Shown: in pieces, positions 1 to 10,931 of the stretch | Layout: each line of letters starts with the position of its first letter | How positions within the stretch are numbered: the first letter of the stretch is position 1 | NCBI GenBank assembly: GCA_002150815.3 | Contig: NDFF03000109.1 | Location: 1-64,000 of the forward strand | DNA from: Grammothele lineata | Lineage: Eukaryota > Basidiomycota > Agaricomycetes > Polyporales > Polyporaceae | Reading direction: 5' to 3' | DNA: 64,000 bases | Notes under the pieces: generated by a model | What the model saw: the letters and a program-made list of their open reading frames with translations, nothing else | What the model was told of the DNA's origin: nothing | The model's database searches: none | Translations under genes and position numbers: made by a program

Positions 1-678
1 GTAGAGTTCGGAGAGAAGGAATGCGAAGAGGTCGAGAGAGAGAGAGCGGGCCTAGGAGGATAGCGCGGCGGCAGAAGCTGCACCCGCGGCGGTCGCGGTC
101 AGACTTCGGAATATTGGGTGTTGAGGAGTCGCCTCGCCCTAACACCCGGCGCTAGTCGAAAGCTCGCGTATCCCCTTACAGCGCGCGTTCGAATCCCGCC
201 GTCGCCGCCGTCCGAAAGCATACAGTAGATCTACTCTGGGGAGAGAGAAAAAATCTTTACGATGAAATGACGCTACATGGAGGATAAAGAGTCCAAGACG
301 CAGTCGGGTGTTCGATGGATGTGAGTCGGCCGGTGGTCATTCAAGTTACCAGTCTTTACTACACTCGGACGTCGACTGGCGCGCTGGCCATGGCAGGAGC
401 GTGCTACCGTCGCGGCCCGGAGCTGAGCGGCTTTCGCCACGCGCGAGCTCACGTGGAAAAGGGGGGCGCCCAGGAGCAACGGAAGCCTCCGGAAGCCCGA
501 AGCGGGGGCCTTGCCCGGAGGGAACCGCTCAGCCCCCAGCCCAGCGGGCCAGAGCGGGCCCCTTGGAGCACCGCTCAGGCTCCCGTGAGCTCCCTCACGC
601 TGCCCGGCGTTAGGTCGGTCCGGACTATCGGACCGGCAACAGTCCGCCCCAGGTGCCCAGCAATGCGAGCGCACGCGA
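1..678. repeat. Left arm of a long inverted repeat
   Basis: Positions 1-678 are the reverse complement of 7983-8660, with paired coordinates summing to 8661. A 101-residue open frame at 308-613 is identical to the one at 8048-8353 on the other strand, and no indel was found. Inner-edge homology stops at 678. The arm touches the window edge, so the true repeat may extend further left. It contains a strong stem-loop near 115-147 and a tRNA-like B-box near 186-196. No convincing gene lies in the arm; the open frames are GC-rich and mutually overlapping. Confidence 0.93.
115..210 (+). other. tRNA-like or SINE-like segment with stem-loop
   Basis: A B-box-like TTCGAAT loop (188-194) sits between nearly complementary T-arm halves, followed by an acceptor-like CGTCGCC. 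About 40 nt upstream is an A-box-like GGCGCTAGTCG. A 7-bp hairpin (GGGTGTT/AACACCC, with inner GAGG/CCTC) covers 115-147. No 5' acceptor half pairs with the 3' half and the anticodon stem does not close, so this is not a functional tRNA. It reads best as a tRNA-derived repeat head. A second copy is in the right arm. Confidence 0.3.
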
Positions 679-2652
679 TCACAACCACGCAGACCGCGCC
701 GGGGAAGGCGTCCGCATCCTCCGAGTGGGAGGTTCGACTCGGATCCGTTGGTCGCTCCAGGCGCAATCTTCGCTACCTGAATTCCCTGGTTGTGTGACTG
801 ACGTTGCGCGCAGGCCTCGCGTTCCGAACCGGCCCCCTTCGTCACTCTTCCTCTGTCAAATTTCTCCGAGCGCCAACCTTTGGACAATCAGCAGAGCAAC
901 GCTGAATCAACTGCTGGGAAGGCCACATTGAGCGTATACTTCAACGCTGTTGTGCCGTATTGCATACGTCCTTGGCATTGCAGCGCTGCCTCCACGGTAT
1001 GCAGATCCTCTTTTAGCGATTGTGCTCTGCGTACGGATTGAAATGTGCTGTGTGTAGGTAGTCATTCGCTGCAGTGGCCAGTGTAGAACTCTCTGTAAGG
1101 TCTATGGCCATGGCGAGTGTTGTCTCCCCACAGCCGCAAGATGCGGAGAAGGACGTTCCCGCATCGGAATCGCGCCGCCTTGACTCGAGGACGCCTTGTC
1201 GACGGCAACCACAGGATGGTTGCGCTTTACATCATGATACGGCGGATCTCACCTCGCTTTCCCTTTCCCTTTATGCTCTGATGTGCATGGCCCGCGGCCA
1301 GCACATGTACGCGGCTTCGACGCGCCACCGCCACACTCGCGACGCGACTCGACACATGACCGCGACACCCCGCGACCCGCGACCTCGACCTCACATCCGC
1401 GACCGCGCCGCCGCATCCGCGATTCTGACGACACCCCCGTACGCACCCAGAATCATACCGATGCGACGCGCCATCATCCCGCACCTCGGCGACCCCTCGG
1501 ACATACTCCGGCGTACGCCACATCGACTCTCCGCGACCCCCTCTAGACGTCTCCGCGACGACTCCGTCCTCGCTCGCTCTCACTCAGTCTCGTCTTATGC
1601 TATTTATTTTAGTTTCCGTCTTCTCGTGCTACTTACGGCCTCTGTACTATAGTGTATTATACTCGCTATGCGTCCGCGACTTGTGCTCGCGACCTCTCCG
1701 CGCGAGCACAGCCACCCCCCACACTCCTCCTCCGCGACACCTCCCACTCCCTTCTCGTTCTGCCGCGTTCTCGATCCTACCCTTCCGCTCGTCTCGCTAC
1801 GTATGTCCCGGTCTCGTCCTCCATTCCTATCGTCTCCTGTCTAGCACGTCTCTTTGTATATTAGCCCAGTATCTTTGCCTGCGAATATCAGCTTGGCGCT
1901 CACTCATCTCATCCCCGTTCGACTTCGCGTGCCTTCGTGTCGCGTCTCGATCCTCGACCTCAACTTCGACTTCGACATCGTTCTATTCGACTATCTACGA
2001 CATTCCGACCGCGCGCCGCTCGACTTCGACTATCTACGGCTTTTCCTCCGCCTCCTCTGCTTCTCTCTTCCTCCCCTTCGCGCACGCTCGGCGGACTCGC
2101 CTGTGCCCTCGCACTTCGTCGAACCTATCCCAGGGTTAGCATCACATTAGCTCTTGCCGCCGATCGCTCGGTATGTATAGGCCTTTTCCCCCTTCTATCT
2201 TCTCCTTGCGTTCAAGTTATCACACCCGTGCTCGAAAGCTCCGGCGACGTCGAGCTCAATGCTTATGTCTCTTTTCGTACGCACTTTCCCGGTGCCCCTG
2301 TTTAGATATTCTCTGTTTTAGCCACGTCCCATGTATTTACACTCGCGTCCGCTGGCTGAATCTGGGCCGAGGGCCGAGGGCTCGACCACGTGCGGCCATA
2401 GACTCGAGTTATCCCGGGACTCTCGCAATCTTCATTGAAGACTGATGTGTATATTACTTCGCGTCTTAGAGATACTATAAATGGGGCAAAATATAGCGTA
2501 TGGATCATATATGAATCACACTGGCACGATATAAGTGCGTTCACGCCCCCGTAGACCTAATGTACCCCAAGCCTAGGAGGGTGGGGCGGCTCCTCCGTAC
2601 ATTCCTGTGATAATATAGAATTACGAGTGGGAGCGTACGGTGTTACGGATCA
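679..2652. other. No gene seen: low-complexity C/T- and CGA-rich DNA
   Basis: The stretch between the left arm and the WD40 gene holds simple, pyrimidine-rich sequence. About 1300-1600 repeats CGCGAC-type words, and 1930-2060 repeats TTCGAC/TCGACTT words. Open frames here are arginine/serine-biased artefacts without recognisable domains or consistent splice structure. Confidence 0.6.
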
Positions 2653-4343
2653 TCACATCTTCAACGAAGGTATAAACGGTTTCTCTAGATTTTGTAGACC
2701 AATGATGATTGCGAGGATAGCAATCAGGCACCAAGGTAACACTTCACGGGTTCTCCATTGCGCGAGTGGAACCGTGGCCTCCGTTGGCGTAACCTCTGGA
2801 GTAGGCTCTAAGTATTCAATTTTCAGCATGGATCCGCTTTACATGTCACGAAAAGCAACCCACCTCTCTCGGCAGCCGTCCATACAACGCAGGACGCTGG
2901 CTTCTCGCTAGTCATAGCGCCGGCGGCAACGTAGAAGCGTTCGTTATGCCCATCCCAGTGAGCCTATGTATATTTGAGCAATGCCCGGAAAAAATTAAAT
3001 AAAATGATATTCTCACCGCAATCGCTACTGCGCTTTCTAATCTAGGAAGCGGTAGTCGATAGAGGATACTTGCTCCACCGCCATCTCGATGATTCCCTTG
3101 AATCAGAGACTTTACGTCCCACAAGGTGATCTGGCCTGCTGTGCTTCCACTTAGAAGTGCCAGACCGCCATGAACCCAGATGACTGGCGTCGGTGAGACT
3201 TCCAGCACTTCGTGGTCAATGGAACAGATGGAAACGTTAGTGTCTAGAGCATAAATGTCGAGACCGCGAAGGATGTTCGATATAGCCAAATAAGCGCCAT
3301 CTTCAGATACGCTAGCAGAGCCACTGATGGTCACGGCTTAGCATGAGCCCGTTCAGCGCTGCGTGCAACGTACATTTGTCCACGAATTGGGAGGGTGTGA
3401 GTCATCTTCCAAGTATTTGTATTGAAAAAGCTGGAAAGCTATCGTCACTGTGCGAAGATTTACGAGAGGTGACGAGGGTAGGCATACATACCTGACACCG
3501 TGGTCCATATAGGTGACGACAATTGTAGATTGTGATGCCAACCAACTGATACTTGTGACCAAAACCTCAAGTGAATGATTATGGGAATCTTTTGGGGGCT
3601 CATCAAGGCGACGCTCGAACGTATAGGTGTGTTCTAAACGCAAGAGCGTAAGAGACCTCGAAACGCCTGAGTCTTTTGCAACTATCCATAAGCATACCGT
3701 TTGTGTCCCAACGCCACAGTGTCAGTTCGTGGCATGCACCTACAACTAGGTATTCATCCTGTGCAGCTAGGCATTCGACCGGCTGAGAATGGGCCCATGT
3801 ACACCTCGCTGTAATATGACTCTGGTGATCCTCAGCGTCGCACAATAACTTTTTAGCTAGTTGAACCACGTACGCCTTGCGTGTCTAAGCATGCGACGGT
3901 GCCATCCTGTAGTCCACAGATAATGACTTCGTCTGTTCTACCCCATATCATAGCAAGCACCGGACTCTGCCCAACGAACTGGTAACGCAAGTCACCGCCT
4001 GGCATATCCCATACACACACTCTCCCGTCCAATCCCGCAGTCGCAAGGCATTGACCTGTCGAATTAAAGGCAACTTTGGTGATGCCCTTAACGTGCCCGT
4101 TGGCAAGTTCTTGTTGCTTCTCGTAGTGTAGAGTCATATCAACAAGTGAGATATTGGAGAAAGGCGGAAGCTGACCGCCCGCGCTGTGCGATGTCGCGCT
4201 GGTACCACGCACTGACCTCGTTCATCTGTCACGTGGGCAGTAAATGCATGGCATCTGTATCTTATCTTCACGGTGCTAAGTGAGCCCTTGTGGGGCAAGC
4301 GGCGGAAGAGTCTTATTAACCGGCTGCCGGGATGTAGAGCCAT
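2653..4343 (-). CDS. WD40-repeat protein with C-terminal membrane anchor
   Basis: This is a multi-exon gene on the minus strand. At least six short introns splice in frame (first bases GTACGT, GTATGC, GTATGT, GTACGT, GTGAGA, GTGGGT). The spliced product has about six WD40-like blades, for example GLDGRVCVWDM, GLQDGTVACLDT, HELTLWRWDT and TAGQITLWDV, so it probably folds as a propeller for protein binding. The last exon adds a hydrophobic segment (LPWCLIAILAIIIGLQ) near the C-terminus, a likely single membrane anchor. It belongs to a WD40 type I associate with polypore genomes. The 5' end is unclear: an alternative ATG near 4354 starts a plausible N-terminus in another frame that stops at an in-frame TAG, and the first two segments do not join in one frame. 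The start shown is therefore tentative and a 5' frameshift is possible. It lies inside the long inverted repeat. Confidence 0.75.
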
Positions 4344-7300
4344 TATCCGGTGCGAGTGAGCTCATTGGATTACTGTACCTTCAACTGCCAGCAGCTCTGC
4401 GGGCGCGTCGTTGAATAGCAACCTTCGCTGTGTAGCCTATGCCTCCCGATGTCCGGCTCCCGGCTCGCGTTCATGATTCATGCGGCCGCCCTGTGACGAT
4501 CCGAAACGAACTTTTTCGGTGACGTACATATGCGTCCACATCTGGCAGACGCAGTAGTACACGACGCGAACCAACACTCGAAATCATAGGCTCGTCTACA
4601 GTTGATTTAGGCTGCCTTCAATGCCGGTAAGGGCCCCATATTCCAACGCAGTCTCCCTCGACTGCCTAATATTTGCGGACTCAACTCAACTCCGCTCTGG
4701 CGGTAGCTCCTGAACAGGCCACCGCTCACGCGTAGTCGGGTAGCGTGGGCCTCGCGAGTCGCGCCCTTGCGTCATGTCATGGGTGACTCCCGTTGGGTTG
4801 GGTCCTTACTCACCGCTACAGCTACTTTCAAAACGATGGGCCCCAGAAAAATTATAAATCACACAGTCGCTTGAGGCGGACTTGGGCGGGCCTGCAAATT
4901 TTGATCGTCGGCGACCGTCGGCGATGCGGCGATGAGGGCGCAACAGCTCCCGGTGTCGCGTAAGGCCTCAAACCGCCAAAACTTGATCTCCGCCTCAACG
5001 ACTGTGCTATATTTTTACCTCAAAAAAGGGCCTATCGTGTTGACAGTAGCTGTGAGTTAGAGGCCCGACAGCGTCCAACATGTCCGGATCAAGAGCGCTG
5101 AGATCGAGCGCGGCGCAACCTCGAAGGGACGAGCTCCCCCGGCACCCGATCAAGAGTGAAGTCGAGGCGTGTATCGGCGGGTACGAGGCGCGTATAAGTC
5201 GAACGCTGTGGTGGGGCGAAATACAGCAGCAGCGTGCGTGATAGAGGCAAGTGGTCGCAAAGTGGCCGAAGTCAAGCGCGAGAAGCGCCGCGCGACCCCG
5301 CACGTTGATCGAGGCCGGGGGCCCAAGCTTCAAGCTTCAAGGCCTGTCGACGGCGGCGGTGCACAAACACAGACAGACGCGCTGCCGCGATGGTCTGTGG
5401 CCGCGTGCCCTACTTCCCCACTACGGCTCTTTCCTTCTTTTACGTCTCAGCGACCGTTGCGCCAGCTCCGAGCAACGCAACTTCAGCATGCCGAGAAATT
5501 CCTTTGTTCTGCTCGAGCTGAAGTCCGAGTCATTCGCGCGACGACAAGCTCAAAACTTGTACGCCGGGTGGCTGGCCGCAAGCTGGCCGTGCGCTTCGAA
5601 AAAGGCTTCCCCGGTGGCACCGCGTCCTCCTGCGCTGGACGCGCCGCGCCCCGCGCGCATCACCTTGCACCAGTCGCGCCGGTGCATGACGCCCAGGGTT
5701 CGAGCGTTGCTTTGTTCCCTGCACGCTGAGCGTAGGCGGACAAAGACCCCGAGTGGCACCGGCCCGGGCCGGATGGGGTATGAGCGCTCCAGCCTCCAGC
5801 CTCCAGTGACCATTGTTCCAGCCACTGGTGGCCCAAGCCCAAAGGTGTCCGAGGTCTTTTAGTGCGCGTGCACAAGCAATTCTCAAGCGCTCGCCGGTGG
5901 CTGTGGCTGTGGTAGGAATTGCCCGGGCCGGCGTCGGGCGTTGATATAGTACTGTCAGTCCACAAACATCTGCGGCAGGACTAACCACTGTCTTTGCCAG
6001 TTGGCTCCGCTACGCGATATCGGTACGTACGTCTTTTCAGGTTTTCAGTGAGTGCACTTCGCGGACTCGCATCCGCTAGAGCCCGTATCGACGCTGTCGT
6101 TAATTTTGACTTTTCAGATCAAACAACGCCGGCTGGCCTCCTCCGTTGCACAGCGTCGGTCAGGCGTACGAGGAACGCAGAACGAAGCTCATCGTTGAGC
6201 TGATTAACAACCCAACCTCTATTCTCGCCGCCGTGCACCGCGCTCGTTTGCTCTGCTGGTCACTCGTTGTCTCGGCGCAGCTTGGCGGCCGCGTTTCGGC
6301 CCAGACCTCGTCGGGTTAGGTGCGCTGCGTCAGCGCTCTCTCTTGTCGCCTTGTGTCTAGCTAATACGCTTCTGTCGCGCTGAGCATCCTTGCAACTCTG
6401 CAAAGTACTCAGAACGCAAAAGCGGGGATAAGGCACCCTGCAGCTGTCCGAAGCGGCGTCTGGAGGACAACGTGCGTTCGCACGTGCCGCTCACGAGCTC
6501 TTGAGATCTGGAGCGCGCCGTTAATCTTGCGATTCATATAACATACGATTACGGCTCCGGATCGGCACTACACCAGGAGCGCATGGCCGACGACGGGGTC
6601 GCACGGAAGCGGCGTGCGGTGGGAGAACCTGCGCCGGCGCAGCGTAGATCGTGCAGTAGCGATCTCCGCACTCGTCGTGAACATTGCGTGGCATTACCTG
6701 CAAGCATTGCTGCGAAGGTAATTGAGATCCGATCTTTCATCCAAACAATCGAGCGAGCCCTCTTCACCTTCACCCGTCCAATTTTCTAGGTGGCACTGGT
6801 TGCCTTCAGTCGCCATGCCCTTCTCGTGCGGATACATCAAGCTGGCGGTGTCCGTCACATTCTCGCGCGCGCGCGCACCTTCTGTTGTACGGACCAGAAA
6901 GTCGTCGTCTTTGTCTTTACTACTGCGGTCGCGGGGAAGTCGACGGGTATAAAGACGAGCGTGTCTGGGCTGGAAGAGCTCTCCAGAGCACCTCGAGCTT
7001 CTACGCCACCCCTCTCAAGACCTCATTCGCGCCCCTCTACGTCTTGATCGCGCTCCCGCTCACCTCTTCGCCCATTCGCAAGGCTACTCGCGCTTCAATC
7101 CACCTCCAGTGCATACGCCAGTGCTCAGTGCCGCGTCGCTGCTCTCGAGTCTCTCCGCTACCGCAGACACCGCTTTCTTATCATGGCCCTGTACCGGTAA
7201 GAGTGTCCCTGCCGTTGGTCGCGTCCTTTTTGATTGCTCACGCCGTACTTCTTCAGAAACCCGGAAACCTCGTTGATGCTAGGCGACGTACGTTGCTTCA

Positions 7301-7982
7301 TCGGTGGCAACAGTCCAGTCAAAAACTATCCTGTCCAAGCAAGCCTCGTCGCCATTTCTCCGATCGACTGTGAGTTCATTTTCCGCCGAGTCTGAAGGCG
7401 TGCGCTGACACTGTACCGGACGTTGCGTCGGACGCAGATATGGTCGTCGCGGTGGCACGAGGATGGCACGGGCAAGGACAATGGAGGCCGATGGTGCTAG
7501 TCTCTTACGCCCTGACCGACGCCACGTCCATCTATCCGCGCTCGCTGTACACGGCCTACGGAACGCTTGAGGCGGTCGTAATCAAACCATGGCGCGATGC
7601 GGCCGAGGAGATCGGATTCGCCTTCGTCTTCGAAACGGACGCAAGCAAATGGGAATTCCTGTCCCAGATCATGACCGCAATGTCTGTGCGGGCGGATCGC
7701 GCCGCTAGGGTAGCGGACATGCAAACCGTCGCTGTCTCTCAAGCTGTTCGCATGTCGAACGAGGCAGCCTTGATGGTGTGAAGGAGGCGAACTTCCGAGG
7801 CGTTTCGGAGCCGAGTCGAACTTGACGCCTGGCGTATGGGACCGACGGAACTTCAACGCTGCTCGTCGGTTGACCCGGCATCATTGCGTATCTGATATAT
7901 TTTGCCCTGTTCTCGCTTTCGCGGTAGCACCCAATGTATTTGTCGTATATTCTACTTCGCCTTCTCAACGCTCATTCGCCGC
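4344..7982. other. No convincing gene between WD40 gene and right repeat arm
   Basis: Mostly short, mutually overlapping open frames. One segment, about 7010-7780, has two well-formed candidate introns (near 7199-7258 and 7373-7438) and a protein-like reading around 7255-7370. The exon phases do not join without a shift, however, and no family was recognised. It may be a decayed gene. The rest shows nothing. Confidence 0.45.
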
Positions 7983-8660
7983 TCGCGTGCGCTCGCATTG
8001 CTGGGCACCTGGGGCGGACTGTTGCCGGTCCGATAGTCCGGACCGACCTAACGCCGGGCAGCGTGAGGGAGCTCACGGGAGCCTGAGCGGTGCTCCAAGG
8101 GGCCCGCTCTGGCCCGCTGGGCTGGGGGCTGAGCGGTTCCCTCCGGGCAAGGCCCCCGCTTCGGGCTTCCGGAGGCTTCCGTTGCTCCTGGGCGCCCCCC
8201 TTTTCCACGTGAGCTCGCGCGTGGCGAAAGCCGCTCAGCTCCGGGCCGCGACGGTAGCACGCTCCTGCCATGGCCAGCGCGCCAGTCGACGTCCGAGTGT
8301 AGTAAAGACTGGTAACTTGAATGACCACCGGCCGACTCACATCCATCGAACACCCGACTGCGTCTTGGACTCTTTATCCTCCATGTAGCGTCATTTCATC
8401 GTAAAGATTTTTTCTCTCTCCCCAGAGTAGATCTACTGTATGCTTTCGGACGGCGGCGACGGCGGGATTCGAACGCGCGCTGTAAGGGGATACGCGAGCT
8501 TTCGACTAGCGCCGGGTGTTAGGGCGAGGCGACTCCTCAACACCCAATATTCCGAAGTCTGACCGCGACCGCCGCGGGTGCAGCTTCTGCCGCCGCGCTA
8601 TCCTCCTAGGCCCGCTCTCTCTCTCTCGACCTCTTCGCATTCCTTCTCTCCGAACTCTAC
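7983..8660. repeat. Right arm of the long inverted repeat
   Basis: Reverse-complement copy of 1-678. The inner boundary is at 7983, after which the sequence differs from the left arm. The outer boundary cannot be placed because the left arm runs off the window. The near identity implies a recent event, ongoing gene conversion, or an assembly artefact. With about 7.3 kb between the arms it could be a long terminal inverted repeat of a large element, but no transposase was recognised between the arms. Confidence 0.93.
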
Positions 8661-9036
8661 CTCTCCTCCGGATGCTGAGGGGCGGCTCTCGGTGCGGCAT
8701 ACGTGGCCGGATGGGCGGTGCTCTGGGCACCCCCGGATGGCTTCATGCTCGCGCTGCAGCCCGCTGCCATCCCTCCGCAACCCGTCCTGGGCGACTCGTC
8801 GTCGTCCCGGGCCTCCTGGCGAGCGTCGTGGCCGAGATGGGGGGCGTAGGCATTGCGTCCCCCGGAAAGCTACACGCGTGCTAGGAGGAGGGCTGCCGTC
8901 CGCTCCTCCGCGCTCTCCTCCGCGCTCTCCTCCGCGCTCCTCTCTGTCTCCCTCCCAGCCTCCGGCCTCCAACCTCTCGATCTCCGACCCGTACCTCCCA
9001 GCCTCCACTTTACATCTCTTTCGGCTTACAAGCATT
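8661..9036. repeat. Short tandem CTCCTCCGCG-type repeat in gene-free spacer
   Basis: Outside the right inverted-repeat arm, roughly 8900-8945 repeats a CTCCTCCGCG-like unit three to four times. The rest is pyrimidine-rich spacer without a gene. Confidence 0.5.
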
Positions 9037-9388
9037 ATGGCCGATGCCCGTCCTCTCATCCTCCCCAACGGTACGTATGTCCATCTAGCCCACGCCCCGT
9101 CTCGCGTTGACTTGTGGCGATCACGCAGGCGAGGATGTGGCCGATCGTACGGTGCGGTGTCCCGCTGCAAGTCATCCACACGCTCCCCTCCCCTCCCCTC
9201 CCCTCCCCTCCCCTCCTCCCGGACGTTTCCGTCGAATCTCCTGTCTGGCGTCGCGTTTTCAAGCGGCCAGTTTCGACCGGTCTCCGGTGTCCACCCTGGT
9301 CCTCCGACGCCCAAGCTTCGGGATTCAAGCTCCAGTCCCGGTCACGGCCTCCTCCACGCCCCTCCTTCCCCCCACTGCGGCAGAGTAG
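9037..9388 (+). CDS. Possible small two-exon gene, unrecognised
   Basis: An ATG at 9037 opens a 34-nt exon, followed by a well-formed intron (9071-9128, GTACGT to CGCAG with a GTTGAC branch-like site) and an exon running in frame to a stop at 9388, giving 97 residues. The first residues (MADARPLILPNGEDVADRT) look protein-like. The remainder becomes proline/serine-rich because it reads through a (CCCCT)n microsatellite at about 9182-9216. It may be the 5' part of a truncated gene. No function can be offered. Confidence 0.25.
9182..9216. repeat. (CCCCT)n microsatellite
   Basis: About six tandem copies of the pentamer CCCCT, directly visible. Confidence 0.85.
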
Positions 9389-10931
9389 TTACTCGCCGCA
9401 GCTACCCCCACCACCCCACGTTCTCCCCGGCTCTGTCCCAATGGACATCGCAGTTTCTAGCCGTCGACACGGTCGCACTACCGTCCTATCCGCCCCGCAT
9501 AGCCCTGCGCTCCGCCAGCATCGCCTTTAGCACTGCGTACAGGCTGATAGACGGGTACTAGCACCTTTCGACGACGCCGTGGGGAGGGCGACGATGCCGG
9601 TGCTACGCTCGTGCTTCGGCTTCGGTCGCCAACTTCGACTCTCAAGGTTTCAAGGCGCCGACTTGCAAGGATCTCAAGAGCGTGATGACCCGCGCGCGAG
9701 CCGCGAGATTGAGCTCCGGTCGTGTGCGTCGAGCGCGTCGTAGAGCGGAGCGCGGTTCATGCGATTTCCCAGTACCCTCCGCTTATTCCCCCCATCTACC
9801 GTCATGTATGATCATTCGCTGGTTCATCATACGGCGTTAGGCTCATTGTCCCCGACGGCTGTTATCGCACTTACGTGTTCTCTTTTGTGTACGTTCTTCA
9901 CTGTGGTCTCTGCCATCCGATCTATATGATCCTTTGTATTTTTTGTTTACCGTTGAATGCCACTATTTCAAGTCTCCCAAGCTTGAATACTTATTCCCTG
10001 TTGTGTTCGTCATGCATTGCGTGTGCTCTGCCCCATCCCCTTTCGTCGATTTCTTCGTCCTCCATGCCGTCCTCTCGGTGTCCAATAATCAGCCGTCACC
10101 ACCATATCGCGATGCACTAGTGGCACTTGTTTAGTATCCGGTCTACCGTCAACTATTTCACCCGACTGCTATCGCCGTTGGAACGCCAACAGGCGCATAT
10201 ACGTCGTGAAGTATGCATCAGAAAAACCACTTCACGTGTTTACCCCGTGATGCAGGCCTGCACGGTCTTTCTTGTACGGAATCTTGCGAGTCGTACATGA
10301 CGTTAAAATAAAGAGTTGGCTTCGTGACGTTCACACATGTGGTGGACACCGCAAGCCACCCTCCGCGCGTCTATGATAAAGGCCCATTTGACGAACTGTC
10401 GTGGTAGCTGTGCCATATAACATGTGACAATTCCCTCTGCGCGTGCCAGCAAAGCCTTGAATGTGCGTGTATGTAGAGTGGCTGACTACCGCGGGTGCAC
10501 GAAGCATCCGTACTTCTTTCGCCTCAGTTCACAAACCTTTTTAGTCGTTGGACGTGTGGTCGGTCCGCTTCTGAGGTAGGCTGTGTCTAATCGAGCTATA
10601 TTGTCGGCCCTTCGTTCGATTCACGAACCAATCGTTCGAGGTTTGTCGTTGTTCTCGATTGATGAGTATAGTGTCCATCCATCGACGCCTTTCGCCTTGG
10701 CTGGAATAAAGGCAGTCGGAGGCCCGTCTAGTAACCAAGATGTTATCGGTTCTTGTAGAACAAACCAGAAACCAACTTTCTTTATCACGGTGGCTTATAC
10801 GATTGTACTGTCTGCAGTTAATTCAATCGTTGTTGGAGCTCTCAGTGGCTCCAGCCCCTGACCTTATAAGTTGGTAGGTGAATGCATACGACCAACAACT
10901 CAGCACCCGTCGAGGACTTCGACGTTTTCCC
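9389..10931. other. Gene-free spacer
   Basis: No coherent coding structure was found. The region is less GC-rich than neighbouring genes and has only short open frames. Confidence 0.5.

Noticed and set aside
1227..1583. Open frames over the CGCGAC-rich block
   Set aside because: Low-complexity repeats give open frames on both strands; nothing protein-like.
9182..9560. Long proline/serine frames around 9100-9560
   Set aside because: They come from the (CCCCT)n tract and neighbouring pyrimidine runs; no domain or splice support.
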